From Hericium rajendrae (Eukaryota > Basidiomycota > Agaricomycetes > Russulales > Hericiaceae): a stretch of 64,000 bases of DNA. The notes under the pieces are model-generated. The model was not told the origin of the DNA. It did not search any database and saw nothing but the letters and a program-made list of their open reading frames with translations. The position numbers were made by a program, and so were the translations under genes. The stretch is taken from assembly GCA_033439255.1 (NCBI GenBank), contig CM065889.1, positions 1,240,001 through 1,304,000 of the forward strand, read 5' to 3'. Positions 43,986 to 55,411 of this stretch are shown one piece after another; position 1 is the stretch's first letter, and the number at the start of each line of letters is the position of its first letter.

Positions 43986-46061
43986 TCACTGCTCTGGCAT
44001 TCCATCCAGCAATGTTCTCTCCTCCTTTGACATCGTCTTCGCAGGGCAAAAGCCATGATGCGCAAACTGCAGTAAGCCACCCGGACAGTATTGCGTGAAT
44101 GAGAAGCGGGTCTCTCCTTTTCCGATTGGGGTGTTGGCATGTCGCAGGGAGCCTGACGTGATTGCAGCTGTGGAGCCAGCAGGGAAGTCGACAATAAGTC
44201 GGAACTCCCATAAGACTAGGTGTTCTCCCTTCTTGCTGTCAAAATTCCTGAGCACCGTGATGATGCAGAAGCCATGGGGAACATTCATGGGATTGATGTG
44301 GTCACAACAAACAGTTGCCGGGCCAAGGTTGAAGGTGCAAGTAGGATAGATGCTGTGCGAGAAGGGCCAGCGAAGGCCGGGGAAGCAATGGAAGAGGGGG
44401 TACAGGCACTCCTCATAGTACGAGTAAACCTTTGGTGCCCACAGGGCCAAGATGCCTGCAAAAAGGAGTAAGCAGCCAGCATAAGCGTTTAATGCGGGCT
44501 TACTGCTTCTGAACTCAGCAATGCGTTGTATCGCCTCACAGCCCAGGAGTCCATCGACAATGCATTGCATAAGCCCGCTGTTCTTGAGGTTTCCGGGAAG
44601 CTACGGGAAACACATGGTGAGGCCTCGTTCCCCACTGACGACAAAGGAGGCTACTGACCTTTGGGCCCCCTCCATAAGATACCCCCGTGTTTAAGGCCAG
44701 AAACCTGCCTCTTCATCGATTGATGAGGCCACAGCATGAGTACTTGCAGCTCTCCTTCTCGGCGCCTGCAAATGCAAGCATAGCAGACTGGATGACAGCC
44801 ACCCATGCAGGGCCTGCTGGCCTGCCGGGGAACATGCCAATGAGGTGGCCTTCCCTGTCACAGAGGGCAAATGGCACACTGTCCAAAGAAGCATCAGGGG
44901 AGGCAGAGCGAAGACACCAGCACGTGCTTACCATCCATCCCAGTGCTTTCGGCTGAAACCCATCTTCAGCAGCTCCTTGACCATCCACGGTTGGTCGTGG
45001 AGCCTTCTCATACGCATGCCGGTGTAGGACCACCTCGCAGACCTCAGGATGGCGGCGTCGAAGTCAACGGCAATAAAAGCAGGCATCATGGCACGTCGGG
45101 ACAGGGATGACCTTGGCTTTGGCCTTTCTGCTGCGCTTTGGATGGCAGCGCTTGTGTGCTGTCATTTCCTCCTCCTGCATTTTGTCTTTGACAGCTGTTT
45201 GTGGAGAGCTGCCCCAGATTTGCTAGGAGAGGATGCTACCGGAGGAGCAACTGATGGCATCGACGATAGCAGTGCAGGGCAGGACCCAGGCTTATGACGA
45301 TGACGGATAGGCGATGGGGACAGAGGGTCTTCTTGCTGACTGCAAGTTGTGGGCTGAGGTGCCAGCAGCGACGAGGGTGAAGAGGAAGGGGAAGGGGAGG
45401 GGGTAGAGCCTGCACTCATGGGGGTTAAGGGCGAAGAAAATACCCTCTGGCCTCAATGAAGCGGTGTGACCGGGCCTGAGGCTGCCTGCTCCTTTCCTGT
45501 GTCTAGCTCCATGTCCTCATGGTCACCCACACCTTCCTCGTCACGGTGATCCTCCTCCTGAAAAGCTTCTACAAGGCCAGGGCCCAGGTCAACGGTGCTG
45601 GGCACCATCACCACGGCCTGCAGGCTGCCAGCGAAAATGAACGGGTTGTAGGTGCGGCCGGAGCGCGTGCTGCCCCCTGCATGCAGCGATCGAGGCAGCC
45701 GGAGGCCAGTGGTCTGAAAAGGAGCATCATCAGGACTGCATAAAGAGTGAGGACGATGAAGGCGGGGCTCATGGCCAAAACTGCCCCTGTCTGGCAGCCT
45801 TGCGACTGGCCTGAGCTCGCGGCCGAGAGGACTGAGACGGAGGGGGGGTAGGACAAGATGCACACCATTCCCTGCACGTTCTATGCACTGGACCATGAAA
45901 GCAAACAACCCTAGGAGGAGAATGTAAAAAAAAAACACGTCAGCTGAGCTGAAAGGGATGCAACTTGCCAGCAGGGCCTCCGCTCGTGATGCAAAGCCAT
46001 CTGCTGGGCCTTGGCGAGACCCAACTGGAGGCACGCATTGCAAGCAGAGGCTGACCAGCAC
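43986..46061 (-). pseudogene. TET/JBP-like 2-oxoglutarate/iron dioxygenase (degenerate)
   Basis: Minus strand, several exons. The N-terminal part is Ser/Pro-rich. WMVKELLKMGFSRKHWDG and REGHLIGMFPGRPAGPAW follow, then NTGVSYGGGPK, LPGNLKNSGLM, CTFNLGPATVCCDHINPMN, HLVLWEFRLIVDFPAGST, SLRHANTPIGKGETRFSFTQ and YCPGGLLQF. This is the fungal TET/JBP-type fold, whose members oxidise 5-methylcytosine. The first iron-binding motif, H-x-D in active members, reads H-I-N here; the distal H (LRH) and 2-oxoglutarate Arg (GETR) remain. A stop or frameshift near 45165 (CRRRK then TGA) also breaks it. It sits between a KDZ and an RNase H1 N-like gene, a linkage known for agaricomycete KDZ elements. Confidence 0.75.
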
Positions 46062-46739
46062 GAAATAAACTCACCAGTGCAGAGCTAGGGAGCTCAACGT
46101 CGGAGAGGGAGAAGGACGAGGAAAGGGACGAGGAAAGGGTGCTGAAGCCAGCGAAGACACGAGAAGTGGTGTTGGCTTTGATTCATGCTCCGACTATGCA
46201 GAGTTCAAATTTGCAGAGGTAGCTGCAGCACACCACATGAAGCCGGACAGCCGAGGCGAGTGCTGTCTACATGGCAAAGAGCTGGGATGTTGTGCTCTCC
46301 ATCTTTTGAATGCGTGCCATTGATAATTACAAAATATGCAAAGTATTATGAATTGGACTACGAAACAATTGGACAACAGCATGCGTGTAGGATGCGATAG
46401 CAGTGTTGAGAGGGACAGCAAGGGTCGACATGCAATTGGGGGTGAGAAAAGGAGAGAATGAGCAGTGCGAAGCCCATATACACTACTTCTGGATGCAAAC
46501 CAACCCCGCCTCCAAGGCCTGGCAAAAGGCTTTTCGCCCGAAGCGAATCAATTTGTACTTGACAAAATTATTTAGTGAGACCTTGTTTACCTGCACCTTC
46601 ACCTCCTAGGGGCCTTCCCCTGAAATACTACGTAGACTTGGCCTTCGTGCATGCTGGGGAGCATATGGTACACCTCCCATGAATGGCTACAAGGCCTCGT
46701 GCCCCGTGGTTCATGAGGTGAACGATGGCCTCACTCACC
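46062..46739. other. Intergenic region, no gene recognised
   Basis: May include upstream coding or leader sequence of the dioxygenase gene (Pro-rich frame near 46090-46200, minus strand), but no conserved motif supports it. Confidence 0.3.
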
Positions 46740-47371
46740 AGAAGTAGTGCCGGCATCTGGGTCGTGGCCTGTCCTGTCACCTTTATGGCCACAGCCTGCT
46801 ATCAAAGGGGTCCGCCATGGCATGACAGCAGGACAGCATTCGTGTGAGTCATTGTCGCACTGATGCTGGTCACCAAGCTTTCGATAGAGATGACTGGCGG
46901 CCCACGCATCGCGTCGGGTGTGAAATCCCGTGTACAGGCCATAATGGCAGCCTACAACTTGCTCCTGTGCATTGAAGCTATTAAAAAAAAAAAGTCAAGC
47001 CTCTGAGAGCTACCTGCGAGCGAGAAATACATATGGGTTGTAATACACACCGGGGCAAAACCTGCGGAACACCACCCACGCCGCGAGCCAAGTGTCCTCA
47101 CCCTCAGAGTCGGTGTCTATCTCTACGCCTTCACCTTCATTACCACAGGCTTCTGGAGATCAAGACTTTCCACTGCCTTGTGAGGCCTGGCTGGAACGCT
47201 TTTTTCTGATGAATGCAAAGACTCTCCCTCCGGGCACACCCTGACTCGCCGGCCCCCCTTGCCATCTGCATGGCATACACATGAAGGCTCATATACTACG
47301 TACGGTAACAACTCACCAGTTATGAAATATTCCCTTCGGTTGTCCCGCCTTGACATTGTAGTTGTGGCCAT
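46740..47371 (-). pseudogene. RNase H1 N-terminal-like domain gene (degenerate)
   Basis: Minus strand. ATG at about 47371 (MATTTMSRRDNRREYFIT), an intron GTGAGT to CATGCAG, then a Lys/Arg-rich exon, a frame change near 47135, and DTDSEGEDTWLAAWVVFRRF followed by CPGVYYNPYVFLA. An intron leads to FNAQEQVVGCHYGLYTGFHT and RRDAWAASHLY. The W-x-V-x-x-x-x-x-P-G-V-Y ... Q-V-x-G ... G-F-x-x-R-x-x-A pattern matches the RNase H1 hybrid-binding domain. Same neighbourhood logic as 7497-8496: it lies beside a KDZ transposase gene cluster. Confidence 0.5.
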
Positions 47372-48116
47372 TCACCGCCCCATCATCTACAGGCCATCAG
47401 CAGTGCACCGCTGCATGAGGGATGTGCCTACTGCTGCTGTCATGATGGCTGGGACGAGAGCCATAGTAATCCATATCCTAAGTAAACTACTATTACAATA
47501 GGCCCAGTGTGGTTACCAGATTAACTATTAGACATGTGAATTGAAGTACTACTATACCCCCTTTAATTAAGCTCTAAACTAATAGCTTGATTAGGAATGG
47601 CTATCAATATCTTTATTAGCTAGTAAGCAATTAATGTATGCTCCGGTTCAATAACCTATTATTAGCTTAATTTCGGCAGCCATCAGCCATGCACATTTGA
47701 TCAATAGATCACCGTGCCATCAGTGGCACGAAAACGTATTATATTCCAAGCAAATCGGCCGAGATCTTAAGGATCTCGGCATTTGTCACTACTACTCGCT
47801 TACGCTCATTGCTGTCCACTTCCTGCTCGCACCGCCTGCGCTGCCCCCCCTGCCTGCATGGCTTGCTGCTCCCTGCCTGCGCCGCTGCTGTACCCATCCG
47901 TCCCTCCTGCTCTGCGGCTACATGCACGCTACACATGGGCTGCGCGCGCTCTTCGCACATGCCGTCGACATCGTCGCTGCTGCGCTGGCACGAGGCGCAA
48001 GCACGGGTGCCGGTGTGACGCCGCTGGGTTCGTGCACCATTGTTGGTGCATCATGCGTGGGTGCTGGGCGTGGGGTGCGAGTGCTGGGGGACGTGTGGAC
48101 ACTGCATTTGTCGCAT

Positions 48117-48283
48117 TGGAGTGGGGAGCTGAGGCTCCCACCCTCCAGAGGTTGGGTCAGCAGCAGTGGTTAGCCGAGAGCTTAGTCAGCATAGCCCATG
48201 TCCATAGCATGTCCAGTAGCTAGTCTTAGCATCAGCAGTCATCTGCGTAGCCTTCGGGCATAGAGTCAGTGTAGCCCACTCCA
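48117..48283 (+). repeat. 5' LTR of the outer retrotransposon
   Basis: 167 bp, TGGAGTGGGG to GTGTAGCCCACTCCA, identical to the 3' LTR by eye. A TGG at 48286 (TGGTGATGAGAG) is the candidate primer-binding site; the tRNA was not identified. Confidence 0.9.
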
Positions 48284-48560
48284 CCTGGTGATGAGAGTGT
48301 GAGTTCGACATACGCAGCTCTGTGCTTGTTGTCCTGTCCTTTTCCGTGTCTTTTCGCGCTCTCGTCGTCTCGTCGTGTCTTGTGTTTCCTCGCGCGCTCG
48401 TGTCGTGCTTCCCCAGTGATCCTCAGTGCTCTAGGTGTCCACCGTTACTATCCTGCTCTAACCGCGTTATTCCAGTGCTCTCTAGTGATCTACGGTGCTC
48501 ATCTCTCGTGCCCTACGCCGACATGCGAACTTTTGATTCGAACCACGTCGATTACTCGAT

Positions 48561-51027
48561 ATGGGCAAGAAGAAGCGCGCTGCCACAGCTGCTTGGAGAG
48601 CAGCAGCAGCAGCACCACTCCCCTGGCACATCATCACAAGCCCCGCGACCCAGCTCGTCGCCACCATCGCACCCGCCGACCAGTCAGGCACAGTCGCCGA
48701 GAACGAGCCATCGCCGGCGCTTACACAGCAGCCAACCGACTCGCACGCGCGATCTGCGTGTCCCGCACCTCCTACCTCGTTTATCGCGCCGCATACGACC
48801 AGCGGGAGCTTGGATCCCACATCCGTACCGCCCAGCAATAGCACGGCGTCATTCGCGACCAACTGCGAGCCCGTCGGACGGCCAACGCCCACCACAGCCG
48901 AGCCGCACGATCCGTGCAGCCCACATACGCAGTCCGCACCCTCTACCACCTCGCGCACATCGAGCGTGCTTATCGCGACCTCATATGAGTCGTATCCGCC
49001 GACCCGCCGTGCTACACGTCCCCAAACAGTTGAGAATGGGTCGCAGGAAGGTTGTGGACTTGCCGAGGACAATACGAGCACCGTGAGTGATGCGTACAAC
49101 GGACGGACGCACCTGGTACGCACCCATGCCTCTCCCGCATCGCATATGCCTCCGGAGACACCATACAATGCACCCACATCGCACCACAGCACCAGCCGCA
49201 CACGCATTGCTGCGAATGCGCCAGCAGATCACTGTGAAGATCACACACGCGACACGCACATCGCCATCGCGCGCACCACAACCCGTCTCGCCCTACACTC
49301 GCATAATGCACATGCACACGACGTGCCTCGACCGGCAGATACCACCGCCATACCGCACAGCCGCGGCCCAGCACCATTCGAGACCAAACACGAGCCAGAC
49401 CGACCGCACGCAGACACCACTCGCGAAGAACGCGAAGAACGCAGCCCCAGCGAGCAGCCCGTACCTCGCGCCGCCCTTACTGTACCACACAAGTGTCTCG
49501 TGAGCCTACAGGACATCCCAGCGGATCCCAGCAGCACCGCACGCCCACACGCCGCAGACAACGTGTCCAGGGGCCTCCCTGGAGCCTGCGAAGTCGGCGA
49601 ACACACCACGCACACACGCGCCATACCCCACGAGCAGCACGCTCCCCTAGCCGTATCTCGCGACGTCCGCGCATCCCTGCACAACGACTCGAAATTGCCG
49701 ATGCCCGGACTCGAACCAGGAGTGCACCGTGCGGCCGCCGAGGCCGAACCACGCGAGGCATCCGCGTCCCCGTGTAGCACGACACCCCACACCCCGTCTA
49801 CATCTACGCCAACGTTGTCATTTCCCGCCGACGCCGAATCCGCAGTATTCGACCCCTTGCACCTCGACGAGATCGCGGCAACCGCGATCAGAAAAGGATT
49901 CGACGCGGGCTTGAAGGTGGGGCGAAGTGACGGGTTTCGCGAAGGAGTAGAGCAGGGTGCGAAGATGGGCCGAAGGCAGGGCCGCGAGGAGGGTTTGCAA
50001 GAGGAACGAGCAGCATGGTTGGGCGAGGGCCGCGAGCGGCACGAACTCGAAATATGCCAGAACACCTGCATCACGTCCGCCGTCCAAATGGATGACGTAT
50101 GCTCGACATTCCACACCCTCGACGCACCCCGGTACTGAGCTACATCGATCGAGCAGATCAACCCAGATCTCCTCACGCGCATACGCAAGAAGGCATTGGA
50201 TGAAGGCTGGGAGGAAGGGTGCGATGCGGGAACGATAGTCGGACGAGCAAGCGGGTATTGGGAGGGCTATGAAGCCGCAAAGCGTGAGGCGAGCACCACG
50301 GACAGTGTCCCCAACGGCGTCCCTGCAGTCGACATGGCCTTGCCCCCCACGATGTCCTCGATATACCGTACCGCCTCCACGTTCGGCGTTCCACATGCTG
50401 CATCGCCCAAACAACTGCCTGCCCCCAGATTCGAACCGAGGCAGCCCCTCGCCGCTCCCGCGGACGAACCGCACAAAGCGCATGGCGCAAACGTGATTAC
50501 TGCATCACCACCGACCACCACTGCACGTAACTGCCCCCGTTCACGTTCAGAGCTCCACCCAAATTACTTGCATGAGAGGAAGGCGGGGAGAGTAGAAGGT
50601 CGAGATGATGGCTACCGGGAAGGTCTGGAAGCAGGACGAACAGTGGGCACAATAGAGGGTCGGGAGCGCGGATTTGAGGAGGGGAAGTCCGCTGGGATTC
50701 AAATAGAATGTGAGCGTGCTCGCAACGAAGTAAGTCGCCTATCAATCGCATCGGTCGCTGTCCAAACAGACGAGTTCCTCGTACCCAATGGCGTGAAACC
50801 CCTGATCCAAACGGACGAGTTCCTCGCACCGAACTGCATCAAAGCTCCGGTCCGAATGGACAGCCCACATTGTCCCAGCTCTATCAGTCCTGCCGGGCGA
50901 TTCAATTATGGCCCCGACACCACCAGTGGTAGAACACCTATGTGCGACATGGACGAAGCAGCTAAGCGTGCTCACCACCTTCGTACTCAAGCATACATGT
51001 TGCTCTATGGCCCTGTTGTCGATGCGG
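48561..51027 (+). CDS. GX3-repeat protein of the outer LTR element, main part
   Basis: ATG at 48561. Residues 1-440 are Ala/Pro/Thr/His-rich and disordered. Then comes a glycine-every-fourth-residue block: DAGLKVGRSDGFREGVEQG, continuing AKMGRRQGREEG. An in-frame TGA at 50136-50138 is followed without frame change by INPDLLTRIRKKALDEGWEE and a second block (GCDAGTIVGRASGYWEG), then a third (KAGRVEGRDDGYREGLEAG, RTVGTIEGRERGFEEGKSAG). A VQTDEFL motif is repeated near 50760 and 50810. The GX3 pattern recalls the deca-GX3 region of Yae1-like proteins and glycine-zipper helices. It is split by the inner retrotransposon at GTCGATGCGG and continues at 56237. Function unknown; the position suggests a gag-like role. 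Confidence 0.6.
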
Positions 51028-51848
51028 TGATATGCCTCAAGCTGTGTTCAGCAACGTTAGACCTCATCTCACCATCTTCCATGCAGTTCCCCTTCACTTC
51101 CATCCAGCTTCCAGCTCCTCACCCACCAACCTCGCTCAGAGCGGTGATGTCCCTCATCTCAGGAGTTGTCAGCTACTGCAGGCCTCACCGAGGTTTCCTC
51201 AAGTTCGCTCCAGGTCGTCCTCAGCGGTTTTGGTGAGCCAATCAGGTTGCTGGCATTATGGTACCGGGTCTGTGTTGTACAGGATGCCTGGATGCCGCCT
51301 TTTGATGGTTTCGGACCATAGATGTACCATAGAGCAGCCGAGTCCGAGATCGCCCGAGACCGCCAAGGGCGAGTTTCTTACTTGTATGGTAGACAGAGTC
51401 CCAGCTTCGAATAGAACCCCCCAGTGCACCGTTCCCCCTCAGAGCTCAGACCTCAGAAGTCCCTCTCACTGTTGTTCTCATCGTTCTCTGGACTTTAGAC
51501 AAGTCCGCCCTCTTTAGGCCAGTCCGCCCGCAGCGTCGTTCGTCAGATTCAGTCATATCAGCCGCTTTTCAGTCCTTTTCTCTAGGATTTGTCCGTCGTA
51601 TCGGAGACCCGTGTGTCTCGTCGTTCTCCTTATCATTCTACAGCCGTTCCTCATCCTTCCCAGCCGCTTATCACCAGGTCGCCTCAGACTCGCCCTTAGC
51701 GAACCAGTCGTTCCATCGTTCCTACTGCAGTGACCCTCAGCTGCCCTCACCTCACTCCTCACTTGAGATACTTGGTCCCCTCGCACCCCCCGGTACTCTG
51801 TTGGTTTTGGTTTTGGCTGCCGCCTCCATTCCCAGGGTCCACACATCA
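51028..51848 (+). repeat. 5' LTR of the inner retrotransposon
   Basis: 821 bp. It contains a 157-codon open frame (MFSNVRPHLTIFHAVPLHF...) also present in the 3' LTR; conserved only because the LTRs are near-identical, with no sign of being coding. Confidence 0.9.
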
Positions 51849-51851
51849 TTT

Positions 51852-51872
51852 TGGAGCCCACCGCGAGGGTTC
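51852..51872 (+). promoter_or_regulatory. Primer-binding site of the inner retrotransposon
   Basis: Starts TGGAGCCCACCGCGAGGG three bases after the LTR. The reverse complement ends GTGGGCTCCA and reads like a CCA-ended tRNA 3' end with a T-arm (GGAACCC). tRNA identity not assigned. Confidence 0.6.
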
Positions 51873-53410
51873 CATACTCAAAACAGTGAGGGGTGTACCC
51901 AGGCGTAGCCTCTATCAGGTCAAGACTGCCATCGAGGTCAGGACATCGCATTTTTGCTCTCTATCACATTCTCGCTTGCTATCGCCTTAGGCGGCCTTGG
52001 TGCATTCTTCGAGATCGCCATTGGCTGCAGAGCTTTCCAACCGGTTCTCAGCACCATTCATCGCACCTGATTGCCTCCTGTCGCTTTCCACCATCCTGCC
52101 CCTCCCAGAGTCGCTTTTTGTCGCCCAGGACCATCCTCCATCTCTCCTCAGTGCCCTGTACTGGCTCAGATCATTCTGAGTCATCTCCTATCACCTCTCG
52201 TCACCTCCAGCCTTTCTTCGTCGTCTTTAAGTCACTCCAATCGTCTTTAATCATCCCTTGATCACCTCAGATCGTCTCAGCTCGCCTCAAGGTTGCCTTA
52301 GGCAGACTCAGTCCCTAGCATCTCTTACTGCCTAGCATCACTGCTCACTTCGTTTGGTTGTCCCAGATCGCATTTTGACGGCATTAGTTGGTCTTCAATC
52401 GCTCTTGTTTGCCTTTTTAGCACCCAGGATCATCGCCTAGCACTGTCGCCACAGAGTCGCCGGTAGCGTACTAGGTCGCCGCCAGCTTTCAGCATCTTAG
52501 GTCGTCCAGGATTGCCCTTATATCCCCTTCAGCGACCTCTTCACACCATTGAGTCATCCCAGCTTCCTTCTGTTGCTCAGACTCGCCTTGGAGGTGCCTC
52601 TGTACCCCATAGCTTGCATCAGCTCCTCCTCCTATCACCTTCCAGTGCTTTGAGTCACTTTTCTTTGCCCCAGGGTTCCTATCGATCACTCCTATCACTG
52701 TCTTTCATTCAGAAGCCGTCTCCCATCGACTTATTGCATCTTGTCTTAGGGAAGGTCACCCCAGCATCCCTAGCACTCTCCATTGGTTGCAGAGGAGTCT
52801 TGTTTCTTTCAGGTTGAGCCAGTTGTGTCCAGACTGCTTACAGTCCATCCCAAAGTCACCATCGACGTTCAGGAGCCTCTCGAGTCACTCTCAGGTCATT
52901 TTCTTGGCCCCTACTTGCTTTCTTTTGTTTTAGATTTCCGCTGGCGATCTTGACCCGCCGTCGGCGACATTGGTTGCTTTTAGCAGTTTCTCATTGCTTT
53001 TCCAGGTCATATCACCCCAGGAGCACCCCTGGCCCCTTTGGATCATCTCTCCCTATCGCTCGTCATTCTGGTTGCCCCAGAATCGCCTTCTATTGCTTTT
53101 GAGCATTTGTCATCACTTTTGAGCACCTTTCATCGCTTTCAAGCATTCCAGATCATCGGTTATCATTGCAGGTCATTGTCCACCACCTTGGCTCTTCACT
53201 CGTCCCTTCCAATTGTCTCGCATTGCCCTAGTCATAGCAAGATCGCCTCAAAGTCGCTCCTCATCGCCCCTGATCGCCCCTAGTCCATCTCAGGCTCACT
53301 TTCCTCGCATCAGAGTCACCTCCATCGTTCCTGATCGCTCTAGCGTGCCCCCGATAACTACTGCTCACTTTCATCCTCGACATTACCCCTGTTCCGCTGC
53401 TTCTGTTACA
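51873..53410 (+). repeat. Long quasi-repetitive leader of the inner retrotransposon
   Basis: About 1.5 kb without a real gene, built of degenerate TCGCCTCAG, CAGATCG and ATCGCTTTT words every 15-25 bases. It may serve packaging or translation control; nothing in it is recognisable. Confidence 0.5.
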
Positions 53411-55273
53411 ATGATGCCATCAGCGTTCATGCCAATGCGTGGAGAGAGCGGTGCTCCCAGCTTTGTCGGAGACGATCCCCGTGAACTTGGACCATATTTT
53501 GCAGATCTTGAGTTTTGTTTTCAGCGCTTTCAGGTCCAGGACGATCTGGAGAAGAAGGCTCATGCAGTCCGGCTTTTGTCTGAGTTAGATGCCCAGGATC
53601 TCTGGCAGTCTGAACCGAGTTTTGGCACAGGCACTTGGAACGAGTTCAAGGCTGCGATCCAGAAGTTGTATCCAGGTTCCGAAGCAGGAGGCCTTTGGTC
53701 CAGGCAGGATTTGGTGGCTCTCGCTCGAAGGACGCTTCAGGCAAACTTGTCCTCCTTAGGTGAACTTGGTGCATTTCTTCGCCGATTTTTGGTCATTTCA
53801 CGTTGCCTGAAGCACCAGGGACGTCTCTCTGCTTTCGAGGAGCAGCATTTCTTCCTCTCAGCGCTTCCAGATCGACTCTGCCACCAGATTGAGGCCTATC
53901 TCACCCAGAGGCACCCAGACCACCATCCAGACGAGTCCTACCCCATTATTGACATCTATCACGCTGCTAAGCGCATTCTGCATGGTACCAGCATCACATT
54001 TGACCCTCATACAAGCTGTAATGACCCAGTTGCCGACGTTTTGGCGAGTTCGCCACCAGCGGTCTTGGGTTCTGCCACCACAATCACCATCGAGAGTGAG
54101 CATGTACCCTCATTAGCGAATCTCCTGCTTAGGACGGTTCAGCCGCCAACATTTTCACCTCCTGTCCAGCCAGCGACCTCCTGTATGCCTTCGACGACCT
54201 TCAGACAGCCTCGGCATATTTGGACTGCCCCTGGGCATTGCAGCTTCTGTGGGGCTCATGGTCACTTTCTTCGTCAGTGCGCAGCAGTTCAGACGTACCT
54301 GAAGGCTGGCAAGTGCAAGTTCAACACCAGAGGCGAGATCATTTTACCTTCTGGGGCCTGGCTACCTCGAGGCATCCCAGGTGATCCCATTGCAGTTCGT
54401 CTTGACCAGTTCTATCAGCGCACCCCATCCTGGCATGCCCCAGACCAGTCTTCACCAAGCACCATCGCTCAAACTGCTCCCTTTGTCCACCAAATGCCTG
54501 CTCCGCACAAGTCCGCCCACAGCGACCTTCCTTCGACCACAGATCAAGTGTCCTTTGATGATCGAGTCTATCTTCTAAGGCGTGGCCTCTCCATTTCGAT
54601 GCCGATCCAGTCTTGCAGACATCAGCTTGCTCAGCTCTATCAGATGCAACTCGACTTCACCACCTACCACGCTCGAGGCGAACTTGCTCAGCTCCGTGAG
54701 CCAGCAGTGATGCCAGCCCATATGTCGAGGCCATCCTTCGTCGATCGTCATGTGTCATCATCTAGGAGGCCTCTCCTGTCATCCAGAGACCAATGCGAGC
54801 AGTTAGAGACTCAAGTTCGCTCTGCGCTCAACGTCGCCCAAAGCGAACCACCAGTGAACTTGTTTCTATTGGACTTAGAGAAGCACCAAGTCTCGAGCAG
54901 CTCATCTACCCTTCCTTCCACCATCTCTACCGATGCAGGGTTCCTTTCTCAATGTGCAGACCTGCAGGTGGATCACCAGGGTGTCTCAGAACCTGATCTT
55001 AGCCCAGGAGTCCTTGTTGGTAGCTCTGAACCCACTCCAAGCTCGCCTACAACGTCCAAGCCTATACCTGCCGACTGTCGACCTCCGTTTTCCATCACTC
55101 CACTGCTTTCAGTGTCATTTCTCCAGTCGCTTTTCAGATCTGCATCAAGTTCGCTCAGGGCACCCTTAGTCGACGACAGCGATATCATCTTCCTTGACCA
55201 TCTCACTTTCCATCAGAACCCACCAGCAGTGATCCCAGATCGTCCTCCTCTACCACGATGCATTCCCGCTTGA
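53411..55273 (+). CDS. Gag polyprotein with CCHC zinc knuckle
   Basis: 620 residues from ATGATGCCATCAG at 53411. Residues 10-200 resemble a Ty3-type retrotransposon gag (GDDPRELGPYFADLEFCFQ, LLSELDAQDLWQSE, GTWNEFKAAIQKLYPGSEA). A zinc knuckle CSFCGAHGHFLRQC lies near residue 277. The C-terminal half is Ser/Pro-rich without protease motif. The frame is intact, so the element may provide gag while borrowing pol. Confidence 0.8.
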   Translation: MMPSAFMPMRGESGAPSFVGDDPRELGPYFADLEFCFQRFQVQDDLEKKAHAVRLLSELDAQDLWQSEPSFGTGTWNEFKAAIQKLYPGSEAGGLWSRQDLVALARRTLQANLSSLGELGAFLRRFLVISRCLKHQGRLSAFEEQHFFLSALPDRLCHQIEAYLTQRHPDHHPDESYPIIDIYHAAKRILHGTSITFDPHTSCNDPVADVLASSPPAVLGSATTITIESEHVPSLANLLLRTVQPPTFSPPVQPATSCMPSTTFRQPRHIWTAPGHCSFCGAHGHFLRQCAAVQTYLKAGKCKFNTRGEIILPSGAWLPRGIPGDPIAVRLDQFYQRTPSWHAPDQSSPSTIAQTAPFVHQMPAPHKSAHSDLPSTTDQVSFDDRVYLLRRGLSISMPIQSCRHQLAQLYQMQLDFTTYHARGELAQLREPAVMPAHMSRPSFVDRHVSSSRRPLLSSRDQCEQLETQVRSALNVAQSEPPVNLFLLDLEKHQVSSSSSTLPSTISTDAGFLSQCADLQVDHQGVSEPDLSPGVLVGSSEPTPSSPTTSKPIPADCRPPFSITPLLSVSFLQSLFRSASSSLRAPLVDDSDIIFLDHLTFHQNPPAVIPDRPPLPRCIPA

Positions 55274-55399
55274 TCGTTGTCACCACCTCCACTCTCCTTC
55301 TCAGCTATAGTGAGAACACCGCTCGAAGCGTATTTGGTGTCTAGCGTCCGAATCCCTCGTGGGGCTCATTGGTTAGACTGAGGACAGTCTATTTTTCAG

Positions 55400-55411
55400 T
55401 TGGGGGGAGAA
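55400..55411 (+). other. Polypurine tract of the inner retrotransposon
   Basis: TTGGGGGGAGAA directly before the 3' LTR (TGATACG), the plus-strand primer site expected for LTR elements. Confidence 0.8.

Noticed and set aside
51028-51848. 157-codon frame inside each 821-bp LTR as a gene
   Set aside because: Present twice only because LTRs are duplicated; no domain, and overlapped by other frames.
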